64,000 nt of DNA from Stenotrophomonas sp. BIGb0135 (GTDB taxonomy: Bacteria; Pseudomonadota; Gammaproteobacteria; Xanthomonadales; Xanthomonadaceae), in the NCBI RefSeq assembly GCF_024810105.1, contig NZ_JANUDX010000001.1, positions 558,001-622,000 on the forward strand. Reading direction: 5' to 3'. The notes under the pieces are model-generated. The model was not told the origin of the DNA. It ran no database searches and worked only from the letters and a program-made list of their open reading frames with translations. Positions 17,011-26,812 of the stretch are shown here, piece by piece. How positions within the stretch are numbered: the first letter of the stretch is position 1; each line of letters begins with the position of its first letter. The position numbers and the translations under genes are program-made.

Positions 17011-17630
17011 GGGGCGCTCCGCACGGTGGATTGCAACTGCAGGAAGGCACGGCGCAGGTGCGACTTGACCGTACCCAGCGGCAGGCTCAGCGCCTGCGCG
17101 ATCTCGCTGTGGCTCTTCGCTTCGAAATGCGACATCCGCACCAGCCGTGCCTGGATCGCCGGCAGTTCGTTGATCCGCTGCCGCAGCCGCGCGTGGTCCA
17201 CGAACTGCTCGGCCGAGGTGCGCTCGGGCGGGTCATCCACCGCGGCGGCCTCCACCGCCTCCTGCGCCTGCAACCAGCCGCGCTCGCTGCGGAACCGGTC
17301 GATGTGCAGGTTGCGGGCGATGCGGTACAGCCAGGTACCCAGCGCACTGCGCGAGGCATCGAAGTCGGCCGCGTTCAGCCACAGCCGCAACAGGCTCTCC
17401 TGCGCCAGTTCCTCGGCGGTGCCATCGGTGGCACCCCGCCCGCGCAGGTAAATGCACAGGCGCGGCATGAAGTGGTCGTAGATCCGGATGAAGCAGTCAC
17501 GGTCACGCAGGCGCGCCACGCCATCCATGTCCTGCGTCCAGTCGGGAGGGGTCGTTGTGGGCTGCGCGGAGACGGACACGATGCGGGCGGCGTGGAAGGA
17601 AAAGGGAGGCGGGTCGGGGTGACGGTACAT
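17007..17630 (-). CDS. rpoE: ECF sigma factor, RpoE/ChrR-controlled type
   Basis: An extracytoplasmic-function sigma factor. Region 2 shows the -10 recognition helix pattern ALGTWLYRIARNLHIDRFR preceded by EELAQESLLRLWL; region 4 shows SEIAQALSLPLGTVKSHLRR, the helix-turn-helix for the -35 box. The coupled downstream ChrR puts it in the group answering singlet oxygen/photo-oxidative stress. The start is unsure: ATG 17630 is used (207 aa), with ATG 17663 and ATG 17528 as alternatives; none has a good ribosome site. Divergent from the CDF transporter with a gap of about 190 bases. Autoregulation is typical for the family but not demonstrated here. Confidence 0.88.
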   Translation of the reverse strand: MYRHPDPPPFSFHAARIVSVSAQPTTTPPDWTQDMDGVARLRDRDCFIRIYDHFMPRLCIYLRGRGATDGTAEELAQESLLRLWLNAADFDASRSALGTWLYRIARNLHIDRFRSERGWLQAQEAVEAAAVDDPPERTSAEQFVDHARLRQRINELPAIQARLVRMSHFEAKSHSEIAQALSLPLGTVKSHLRRAFLQLQSTVRSAP

Positions 17631-17815
17631 CTGCAGGGGATGACGCCGTGTGTAGGAGGTCATCAGGTGTACGCGCCACAGGGCCGATTGGATGCAGCCA
17701 GATGTCGGCGCCGGGGCCAGGCGCGGCCCACCGGCGCCGTCGACGCCCCCCTGCACGCCGCCGGGACGGCCACTTGCCGATCATGGGGGCCTCCCCCACC
17801 CGCCCCCCACCCCCA

Positions 17816-18766
17816 ATGGCCAAGCCCTCCGGCTCCCGTCTTGTCATCTATGCCGCCCTTGCCGGCAACCTGTGCATCGCCATCGCCAAGTTCGTCGCCG
17901 CCGGCCTGTCGGGCAGTTCGGCGATGCTCAGCGAAGGCGTCCACTCGCTGGTGGATACCATCAATGAGCTGCTGTTGCTGTATGGCCTGCGCCGCGCCGA
18001 GAAGAAGCCGGACACCGTGCATCCGTTCGGCTATGGGCGCGAGCTGTACTTCTGGAGCTTCATCGTGGCCCTGCTGGTGTTCGCCGCCGGTGCCGGCGTG
18101 TCGGCCTATGAAGGCATCCAGCACATCCGCCACCCCGAGCCGGCCACCAACCACCTGATCAGCTATTCGGTGCTGGGCATCTCGATCGTGTTCGAGGGCG
18201 CGTCGTGGTGGATCGCGCTGCGCGAATTCCGCGCCACCAAGGGCGCGATGGGCTACTTCGAAGCCTTCCGGCGCAGCAAGGACCCGACCACCTTCACCGT
18301 GCTGCTGGAAGACAGCGCGGCGCTGCTCGGCCTGGGCTTCGCGCTGCTGGGGCTGGTCGCCGCGCAGCTGCTGGACATGCCGGTGCTGGATGGCGTCGCC
18401 TCGCTGTGCATTGCCGCGGTGCTGGCGGTCACCGCCTTCCTGCTGGCCCGTGAGACCAAGGGGCTGCTGGTCGGCGAGCCGGCGCACCCGAGCGTGGCCA
18501 AGCGCATCCTGGCCGTGGCCAACACCGACCCGGACCTGCGCAACGCCAACGGCGTGACCACCATGCAGATGGGGCCGGACCAGGTGGTTGCCATGCTCAG
18601 CGCCGAGTTCGAAGACGCGCGCACCACCCCGCAGATCGAGGCCTGCATCACCCGCATCGAGAAGGCGGTCAAGGCCGAGTACCCGGAGCTGGTCGCGTTG
18701 TTCATCAAGCCGCAGACGCCGGAGGTGTTCCATGCGCGGCGCGCGCGACTTGGCGAGGCGGAGTGA
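17816..18766 (+). CDS. CDF-family divalent metal cation exporter
   Basis: A 316-aa cation diffusion facilitator, exporting Zn or another divalent metal in exchange for protons. Six transmembrane helices are seen; the TM2 motif is SEGVHSLVDTINELLLLYG (H-x3-D), and the TM5 region is LLEDSAALLGLG, with Glu-Asp where others have His/Asp. The cytoplasmic C-terminal domain (residues about 215-300) is the dimerisation domain. The ATG at 17816 starts the conserved part; ATG 17783 in frame would add 11 Pro-rich residues. The upstream sequence is C-rich with no ribosome site. Exact metal cannot be assigned. Confidence 0.87.
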   Translation: MAKPSGSRLVIYAALAGNLCIAIAKFVAAGLSGSSAMLSEGVHSLVDTINELLLLYGLRRAEKKPDTVHPFGYGRELYFWSFIVALLVFAAGAGVSAYEGIQHIRHPEPATNHLISYSVLGISIVFEGASWWIALREFRATKGAMGYFEAFRRSKDPTTFTVLLEDSAALLGLGFALLGLVAAQLLDMPVLDGVASLCIAAVLAVTAFLLARETKGLLVGEPAHPSVAKRILAVANTDPDLRNANGVTTMQMGPDQVVAMLSAEFEDARTTPQIEACITRIEKAVKAEYPELVALFIKPQTPEVFHARRARLGEAE

Positions 18767-18792
18767 CAGCCAGCGCACGCGCGCCGGCTGTC
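18765..18792. terminator. Terminator-like hairpin between CDF gene and hybrid kinase
   Basis: GACAGCC (18765-18771, including part of the CDF stop codon) pairs with GGCTGTC (18786-18792) over a 14-base GC-rich loop. It lies where the two genes converge with only 36 bases between them. No T-run follows. Confidence 0.4.
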
Positions 18793-18802
18793 CCCCGTGG
18801 GG

Positions 18803-20737
18803 TCAGAACATCTCGCGCACGCTGCGTAGCAGTTCGTTCACGCTGAAGGGCTTGGGCAACAGCGACATGCCGGGACCGAGGAACTCGTGGCGCACCACCG
18901 CGCTCTCGGTATACCCGGTGACGAACAGCACCGGCAGGTGCGGGCGAAGCGCACGGGCGGCATCGGCCAACTCCCTGCCGTTCATCCCCGGCAGCCCGAC
19001 ATCGGACAGCAGCAGGTCCACCTCGCGCGTTGAATGCAGCTCCAGCAGGGCCTGTTGCGCGTTGATCGCCTCCACCACCTGGTAGCCGGCTTCCACCAGC
19101 ATCTCGCGCACCATCACGCGGACCGAGTCGGTATCGTCCACCAGCAGGATGCGTTCGGCGCTGCCACGCGGCACCTGGGTGGGGGGCGCCGTCTGCGTGG
19201 TCGCGGCCAGCTCCCCTTCCGGCAGCAGCAGTTCGATCTCGGTGCCCTCGCCGGCCTCGCTGGCGATGCGGGCACTGCCGCCGGACTGACGGGCGAAGCC
19301 GTACGTCATCGACAGGCCCAGTCCCGTGCCCTCGCCCTGTGGCTTGGTGGTGAAGAACGGCTCGAAGACCTTGGTGAGCAGTTCCAACGGGATGCCGCGG
19401 CCGTTGTCGAGCACCTTCACGCTGATGTAGTACCCGGGCGCCAGCTCGTGGTCGCGCTCGATATGGGTGCGGCCGGCCCGGATCCGGATCAGCCCCTGCC
19501 CGTCCAGGGCATCGCGCGCATTGATGACCAGGTTGAGGATGACGTTCTCGAACTGGTTGGGGTCTGCCACCGCCACCATCGGCTGCGGGCCGAGCTCCAG
19601 CTCCAGCTCGATGTTCTCGCCGATCGAGCGCAGCAGCATGTCCTCCAGCGAGCGGATCCGCGCGACCACGTCGAAGGTCTGCGGGTCCAGCGGCTGCTTG
19701 CGGGCAAACGCCAGCATGCGCTGGGTCAGCGCCGCGGCGCGGTGGGCGGAGCCGGTGGCGATCTCGACGTAACGCGAGGCCTTGTCCCATTTCCCGCTGG
19801 TGGCGGCGATCTCGATCATGTCCAAACCGGAGATGATCGTGGTCAGCAGGTTGTTGAAGTCATGCGCGATGCCGCCGGTGAGCTGGCCGAGCGAGTCCAT
19901 TTTCTGGGCCTGCAGCAGCTCGATCTCGGTGCGTTGCCGCTCGGCGATCTGGAAGGCGAGCTCCGAGGCCGCGCTGGCCAGTTCCTGGCGCTGCTCGGAC
20001 TCGCGCGCATGGTGTTCGGTGATGTCCTCGATCAGCACCACGCCCTGCCCGGAGGCGCGGTAGGGCGTTACCCGCCACTCGGTGATGCGCGTTGCCGCAT
20101 CGGCACGCAGGGCGAACGTGCCCTGCCACCGCTCGCCTTCGGCCAGCGCCACCTTGAGCGCACTCAACGGCGCTGCCTGGTCGGCCAGCAGGGCCTCCAG
20201 CGCGCCCGACCGGCTCGCGTCGACGCCGAGCAGGCGCACGAAGGCCGCGTTGGCGTCCTGCGACTGCAGGCTGGCATCGATGACGGCGATCGGCGCATTG
20301 ATCTGGCGGAAGATCTCGCCGAAACGTGCCTCGGCCTCGCGCAGCGCCTCCTCCGAACGCCGGGCGCGCAGCAGGCTGCGCAAGGTGGCCAGCAGCACAT
20401 CCGGGTCCACCGGATGGATGAGGTAGGCGTCGGCGCCGGCGTTCAGGCCGGTGATCAGGTCGCCGGTGGCGATGGACGCCGCCGAGACATGCACGACCGG
20501 CAGCAGCCGCATCCGCGCATCCTCGCGCAACTGGCGCACCACATCGAAACCGCTCATGTCGGGCAGGTTCACATCCAGCACGAGCGCACCGAAATCCTGC
20601 TCGGCCAGGCGCGCCAGCCCGTCGCCACCGGTCCCGGCTTCCTCCACGCGGAATCCGTGGTGTTCCAGCACCCGGCGCACCGCGTAGCGGGTGGCCACGT
20701 TGTCATCCACGACCAGGATGCGATCAGGCGTCGGCAT
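18803..20737 (-). CDS. Hybrid histidine kinase, REC-PAS-HisKA-HATPase-REC
   Basis: A soluble 644-aa hybrid kinase ending the stressosome operon. REC1 (residues 1-125) has ILVVDDN and the phospho-acceptor LVLDVNLPDM, but its conserved Lys is His (YLIHPVD). A PAS domain follows (about 140-260), then HisKA with the phospho-His in GGIAHDFNNLL near residue 300, HATPase with NLVINARDAL, DNGRGIP and GEGTGLGLS, and REC2 with ILLVDDTDS, SDVGLPGMNG and a normal LPKPF Lys. No membrane helix is present, so input is internal. It overlaps the upstream kinase gene by 14 bases. Output partner is not visible; a diffusible response regulator such as 14890-15300 is one possibility, by inference. Confidence 0.92.
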   Translation of the reverse strand: MPTPDRILVVDDNVATRYAVRRVLEHHGFRVEEAGTGGDGLARLAEQDFGALVLDVNLPDMSGFDVVRQLREDARMRLLPVVHVSAASIATGDLITGLNAGADAYLIHPVDPDVLLATLRSLLRARRSEEALREAEARFGEIFRQINAPIAVIDASLQSQDANAAFVRLLGVDASRSGALEALLADQAAPLSALKVALAEGERWQGTFALRADAATRITEWRVTPYRASGQGVVLIEDITEHHARESEQRQELASAASELAFQIAERQRTEIELLQAQKMDSLGQLTGGIAHDFNNLLTTIISGLDMIEIAATSGKWDKASRYVEIATGSAHRAAALTQRMLAFARKQPLDPQTFDVVARIRSLEDMLLRSIGENIELELELGPQPMVAVADPNQFENVILNLVINARDALDGQGLIRIRAGRTHIERDHELAPGYYISVKVLDNGRGIPLELLTKVFEPFFTTKPQGEGTGLGLSMTYGFARQSGGSARIASEAGEGTEIELLLPEGELAATTQTAPPTQVPRGSAERILLVDDTDSVRVMVREMLVEAGYQVVEAINAQQALLELHSTREVDLLLSDVGLPGMNGRELADAARALRPHLPVLFVTGYTESAVVRHEFLGPGMSLLPKPFSVNELLRSVREMF

Positions 20738-21584
20738 GCGAAGCCTCCGCCGCCAGCTTGAGCGGCAACACCACGTAGAACACCGAGCCCTCACCCACCA
20801 CGCTGTCCACCCCCACCTGCCCGCCGAGCAGCTCGGCGAAGCGCTTGCACAGCGACAGGCCCAGGCCCGTGCCGCGCAACCGCTTCTGCAGCGGCGTATC
20901 GACCTGCACGAAGTCCTCGAACAGGGTGGATTGCAGTTCGGCCGGGATGCCGATGCCGGTATCGCGCACGCTGAAGCGCACCGACTGCTCGCCTTCCAGG
21001 CAGGCCGAGACGACCACCTGCCCGTTCGGGGTGAACTTCAACGCATTGGAGATGAAGTTGCGCAGGATCTGCGCCAGCTTCTTGTCGTCGGTGTAGAGCA
21101 TCGGCAGCGCCGGCGGGTCGTCGAACAGCAGGTCCACGTGGTTGCCCTCGGCCAGCGGGCGGAACATGCCGCGCAGTGCCGAGAACAGGTCCATGAGGTC
21201 GAACCACGCCGGCGAGATGGTGATGCGCCCGGCCTCGATCTTGGCCAGGTCCAGCAGGTCGTCCACCATCTCGCGCAGCTCGCTGGTGGAGGTGCTGATG
21301 AAACGCACCTGACGCCGCTGCTCATCGGTCAGCGGGCCGTCCATGCCGTCTTCGAGCAGTCGCGTCATGCTCAGGATCGAACCGAGCGGCGTGCGGAACT
21401 CATGGCTCATGTAGGACAGGAAACGACTCTTGAGCTCCGAGACCTCGCGCAGTTGTTCGGCCTGCTGGTCCAGCTCGGCATACAAGGCCAGCACGCCCTG
21501 GTTGGTTTCCTCCAGTTCGGCGCGCAGTGCATCGGCCTGCTGGCGCAGGCGCTGCACCTCGTGGTCATCCGAGGGGGTGCTCAA
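20724..21584 (-). CDS. Soluble sensor histidine kinase of the stressosome operon
   Basis: A 286-aa kinase with an N-terminal coiled coil (residues about 8-50, VQRLRQQADALRAELEETNQ) and no membrane segment. The HisKA box is SYMSHEFRTPLGSIL near residue 60; the ATPase domain has NFISNALKFTPNG (N box), VRDTGIGIP (G1), and GTGLGLSLC (G2). No sensor domain, so it probably takes its signal from the preceding Rsb proteins or from the following hybrid kinase. It overlaps the phosphatase gene by 4 bases and the hybrid kinase gene by 14, indicating fixed stoichiometry. Confidence 0.92.
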   Translation of the reverse strand: MSTPSDDHEVQRLRQQADALRAELEETNQGVLALYAELDQQAEQLREVSELKSRFLSYMSHEFRTPLGSILSMTRLLEDGMDGPLTDEQRRQVRFISTSTSELREMVDDLLDLAKIEAGRITISPAWFDLMDLFSALRGMFRPLAEGNHVDLLFDDPPALPMLYTDDKKLAQILRNFISNALKFTPNGQVVVSACLEGEQSVRFSVRDTGIGIPAELQSTLFEDFVQVDTPLQKRLRGTGLGLSLCKRFAELLGGQVGVDSVVGEGSVFYVVLPLKLAAEASHADA

Positions 21585-22597
21585 TGCAGGTCTCCAAGGC
21601 GCAGGGCGACGATGCCGACGTCATCGCGGCCACGGTCGAAATCGCGTTGCAAAACCGCCACGATCAGGCTCGGGTGGCGGTGGAACAGGCCGGGGTAGTC
21701 ACGCAGGCTCCATCGCGCCTGCAATCCATCGCTGTGCATGACCAGTAGCGTGCCTGCCGGCGCGTGAAACTGGAAGGGCTGGGCTTTGCGGTACTGCACG
21801 CCGACGATGCCCGGGTGGGACGCCATGCCGCGCGAGCTGGTGGGCTCACACAGCGAGGCGGCGATATTGCCGATCCCGGCGAACTGGATGCTGCCGGTGT
21901 GCATGTCCAGGCTGGCCACGGCCGCCGCACCGCCACGGGTGCCGGACATGCCGGCATGCAGCGCGCCGACCAGGGTCGGCGCGTCGAAGCCACTGGCCTG
22001 GCCGGCCGCGGCGACGCCGGCCTGCGCGGCATCCGCGGCGGGCAGCCCGTGGCCGAGGCCATCGATCATCGTGACGGCTACCGCGCTGCCCTGGACGCGC
22101 AGGTGCCAGGCATCCCCACACGCCAGCTCATGCCGCATCGGCACACGCAACGCACCGTAGGGCAGGTCGCAGGCGCCACCAGGGCGCGCGGGATATACCC
22201 GCGCCACGATCACCGCGCCCTTCGCGTCGGACCAGGCATCGAACAAGGTGGCCTGACGGCGGATCGCACCGAGGCCATTGCCCTGGGTGCCGCCGGTGGA
22301 ATAGCCATCGGGCAGGCATTGCGCCAGCGAGAAGCCGGGGCCGTCATCGAGCGTGCACAGTTCCACGCCCGGGCCGGCGCGACCCGCGGCAACGGACAGG
22401 TACATGCGCCCGCCACGCGCGTGCTTGACCAGGTTGGTGGCCAACTCGGTCGCCACCAGCGCCACGCGCGCGGCATCGGTCTCGTCGAAGCCGACCTGCC
22501 CGGCAAGCGCCAGCGCCTCGCGCCGTGCCTGCCCCACCTGCGAGGTCTCTTCGATCACCACGACCCGCGTCAGGTGCCCGGCAAAGGTCAGGTCCAT
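21581..22597 (-). CDS. Fused RsbW/RsbT-like ATPase and SpoIIE-type phosphatase (RsbX-like)
   Basis: A 338-aa fusion. Residues about 15-130 form a GHKL serine-kinase domain with ATELATNLVKHARGG (N box), LDDGPGFS (G1) and QGNGLGAIRR (G2). Residues about 145-335 form a PP2C/SpoIIE phosphatase with metal-binding Asp in MIDGLGHGLPAADA and MHSDGLQARW, and GRDDVGIVAL at the end. In Bacillus, RsbX dephosphorylates RsbR and RsbS and is a separate protein; here it carries its own kinase-like domain. It overlaps rsbT by 10 bases and the kinase gene by 4. The likely role is resetting the stressosome; the kinase domain's target is unknown. Confidence 0.87.
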   Translation of the reverse strand: MDLTFAGHLTRVVVIEETSQVGQARREALALAGQVGFDETDAARVALVATELATNLVKHARGGRMYLSVAAGRAGPGVELCTLDDGPGFSLAQCLPDGYSTGGTQGNGLGAIRRQATLFDAWSDAKGAVIVARVYPARPGGACDLPYGALRVPMRHELACGDAWHLRVQGSAVAVTMIDGLGHGLPAADAAQAGVAAAGQASGFDAPTLVGALHAGMSGTRGGAAAVASLDMHTGSIQFAGIGNIAASLCEPTSSRGMASHPGIVGVQYRKAQPFQFHAPAGTLLVMHSDGLQARWSLRDYPGLFHRHPSLIVAVLQRDFDRGRDDVGIVALRLGDLH

Positions 22598-22989
22598 TTG
22601 GTGATCGTGATGCGCGTACCTGCGCCCGGTGCGCTGTCCAGGTCGAACTCATCCACCAGCCGGCGCGAGCCGGACAACCCCAGCCCCATGCCCGACCCGG
22701 ACGACCAGCCATCGGTAAGCGCCTGTGCCAGATCCGGGATGCCCGGGCCCTGGTCGGCAAAGACCAGGCGCACGCCCTTGCGCAGGCCGCTTTCGAGGAT
22801 TTCCCACTCCATCGTGCCGCCGCCGCCGTAGATCACCGCGTTGCGTGCCAGCTCGCTGGCGGCGGTGACCAGCTTGGTCTGGTCGATCAGGCGCAGGTTG
22901 CAGGCCACGGCCACCTGGCGCGCGGTCTGGCGCGCCAGGACCACGTCCTGCTCGATGCGGATCGGCAGGGTCCCACTGGCCGCGGTCAT
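22588..22989 (-). CDS. rsbT: RsbT-type serine kinase, stressosome switch protein
   Basis: A 133-aa GHKL kinase. It shows SELARNAVIYGGGG (N box), FADQGPGIPD (G1) and SGMGLGLSGSRRLVDEF (G2), the pattern and size of RsbT. In known systems RsbT is held by RsbR/RsbS, phosphorylates their STAS domains on stress, then leaves to activate a downstream partner (the RsbU phosphatase in Bacillus). No RsbU is present here; the neighbouring fused phosphatase or the two kinases are the candidate partners. It overlaps rsbS by 4 bases. Confidence 0.93.
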   Translation of the reverse strand: MTAASGTLPIRIEQDVVLARQTARQVAVACNLRLIDQTKLVTAASELARNAVIYGGGGTMEWEILESGLRKGVRLVFADQGPGIPDLAQALTDGWSSGSGMGLGLSGSRRLVDEFDLDSAPGAGTRITITKWT

Positions 22990-23351
22990 GGCGTCAGGTC
23001 ATCGGAACGCTGCAACAGCTGCATGCCGCGCTCGACATTGAGTGCAGTGCGCACGCCGCTCAGGGTGAGGCCCAGCTCCACCAGAGTGATGGCCACCGCC
23101 GGCTGCATGCCCACCACGACGGTGGTGGCATCCATGATCCGGGCAATGGAGGAAATCGTGGAGATCATGCGGCCGATGAAGGAGTCCACGATGTCCAGCG
23201 CGGAGATGTCGATCAACACGCCCCGGGCGGAGGTGCGACGGATCTTTTCGCTGAGGTCGTCCTGCAGGGTCAGCGCAAGCTGGTCATGCATGTCCACCTG
23301 GATGGTCACCAGCAGCAGATCGCCCATCTGCAGGATCGGGATCCGTTCCAT
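22986..23351 (-). CDS. rsbS: RsbS-type STAS scaffold protein
   Basis: A 121-aa single STAS domain, the minor scaffold subunit of the stressosome. It begins MERIPILQMGDLLLVTIQVD as in RsbS, and the phosphorylation site is the Ser of ALDIVDSFIGRM near residue 58, corresponding to Ser59 of Bacillus RsbS. The start ATG at 23351 follows the rsbR stop by one base, which supports it over an upstream in-frame reading. The next gene, rsbT, overlaps it by 4 bases. Confidence 0.93.
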   Translation of the reverse strand: MERIPILQMGDLLLVTIQVDMHDQLALTLQDDLSEKIRRTSARGVLIDISALDIVDSFIGRMISTISSIARIMDATTVVVGMQPAVAITLVELGLTLSGVRTALNVERGMQLLQRSDDLTP

Positions 23352-23352
23352 G

Positions 23353-24210
23353 TCAGCGCTCTGCCCGCACCACCGTCTGCCCGGTGCGCTTGAGCGCCAG
23401 GGCAAGCGCGTCGGCCAGGTTGGCCTTGGTCACGATGCCCTGCAGGTCCAGCCCGAGGTGCACGATGGTCTGGGCAATCTGCGGGCGCACACCGCTGATG
23501 ATCGCATCGGCGCCCATCAGGCGGATCGCGGTGACCGTCTTCAGCAGGTGCTGGGCCACCAGGGTGTCCACCGTGGGCACGCCGGTGATGTCGATGATGG
23601 CGATCTCCGAGCCGGTGTCGACGATGCGCTGCAGCAGCGACTCCATCACCACCTGCGTGCGCTGCGAATCGAGCGTGCCGATCATCGGCAGCGCCAGCAC
23701 GCCCTCCCACAGCTTCACCACCGGGGTGGACAGCTCCAGCATTTCCTCCTGCTGGCGCTGGATCACATCCTCGCGGGTCTTCTGGAACGCCTGCACGCTG
23801 TGCAGGCCGAGCAGGTCGAGCAGTTCGGAGATCGCCCACAGCTGGTCGGCCAGCTGCGCCGAATCGTCGGCGTAGCCCTGCTGGATCAGCTCGAACAAGG
23901 GGCGCTTGAGCGAGAACAGGAAGCTGGCGGTCTCGGCCGAATTGAATCCCTTCAGCACGCGGTCGCGGGACAGGGTCTCAAGGAAGCGCCGGATCTCCTG
24001 CCACTCCGGGCCGGCCAGGCTGCCGGTGTTGGCGGACAGGGCGTCCAGCAGCAGGCGCCACAGTTCGCGCGCCTGGCTGTCCAGTTCCCGCGCGGACAAC
24101 CGGGCGTCGTGGGCCTGGCTCCCTGCCGCCAGATGCTGCAGCCATTGCGACACCACCTGGTCATGGTGGCTGCGGATAAGATCGATCGTGCGCTGCTGCA
24201 AAGCCGCCAT
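23353..24210 (-). CDS. rsbR: RsbR-type stressosome sensor
   Basis: A 285-aa stressosome subunit. The N-terminal domain (about 1-145) is all-helical, as in RsbRB/RD-type proteins and bacterial globin-like sensors; no heme-binding residue could be confirmed. The C-terminal STAS domain (about 160-280) has the Thr sites in DITGVPTVDTLVAQHL, corresponding to phospho-Thr205, and GTLDSQRTQ near the Thr171 position. ATG 24210 has AGGA eight bases upstream; an in-frame Met 15 codons earlier is less likely. It is the first gene of the six-gene operon. Confidence 0.9.
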   Translation of the reverse strand: MAALQQRTIDLIRSHHDQVVSQWLQHLAAGSQAHDARLSARELDSQARELWRLLLDALSANTGSLAGPEWQEIRRFLETLSRDRVLKGFNSAETASFLFSLKRPLFELIQQGYADDSAQLADQLWAISELLDLLGLHSVQAFQKTREDVIQRQQEEMLELSTPVVKLWEGVLALPMIGTLDSQRTQVVMESLLQRIVDTGSEIAIIDITGVPTVDTLVAQHLLKTVTAIRLMGADAIISGVRPQIAQTIVHLGLDLQGIVTKANLADALALALKRTGQTVVRAER

Positions 24211-24509
24211 GGAGGGTCCTGATGAGAAATGGAGAGAGAAAGTGCCTCCCTTCATGGCAATGAATGGGGGCCGGGACGCGAGCTTAAATCAATTCAGGTA
24301 GCTGAGGACATACGTTGCAGCGCCAGATGTGAAGGGCGCATGCACGTGCCTGACTAGTTCAGAAATAACGCCCCCGAATCCATCGCGTCGCCGTGCCGAT
24401 CTCGCCCGCCCGGCCTGCGCGGCCCCTCCCCCATCGCCGGCGCGGGTGCCGGCGGGAAAGCGGGGCCGCGTGGGCCGCCACGCCCTACTGTCGGGCGCAG
24501 GCTGTGCCG
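24211..24509. promoter_or_regulatory. Gap upstream of rsbR and downstream of glgX
   Basis: This 299-base gap must hold the stressosome promoter (leftward, nearest 24210) and the end of the glycogen/trehalose transcript. An AT-richer patch lies at about 24280-24300 (ttaaatcaattcag). The part nearest glgX is GC-rich with inverted GCCGGCG-like repeats but no clear terminator with a T-run. No gene is supported. Confidence 0.4.
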
Positions 24510-26635
<2,126 letters not shown>

Positions 26636-26639
<4 letters not shown>

Positions 26640-26812
26640 TGGCTGCCCTCCTTGCCGGCGGCGGCTTGCAGTTCGGCCTGCAGCAACCGCTCGGCCATCA
26701 GCCAATGGCGCACGCCCTGCCCGTCCGGGCGGCCTTCGGCCTCCCAGATCTGGCGGGCCAGTTCTTCGATGCGTTCGCGTCGTTCTTGTTCTTGCATGGG
26801 TCCGGGCTTCAT
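26636..26812 (-). CDS. DUF2934 small protein
   Basis: A 58-aa protein (MKPGPMQEQERRERIEELAR at the start, followed by QIWEAEGRPDGQGVRHWLMA), matching the short helical DUF2934 family common beside trehalose and glycogen genes in proteobacteria. It is too short for most gene finders but is boxed in on both sides: its ATG overlaps the treY stop (ATGA) and its TGA overlaps the glgX start (ATGA). Function unknown; its place suggests a small partner of one of these enzymes. Confidence 0.88.
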
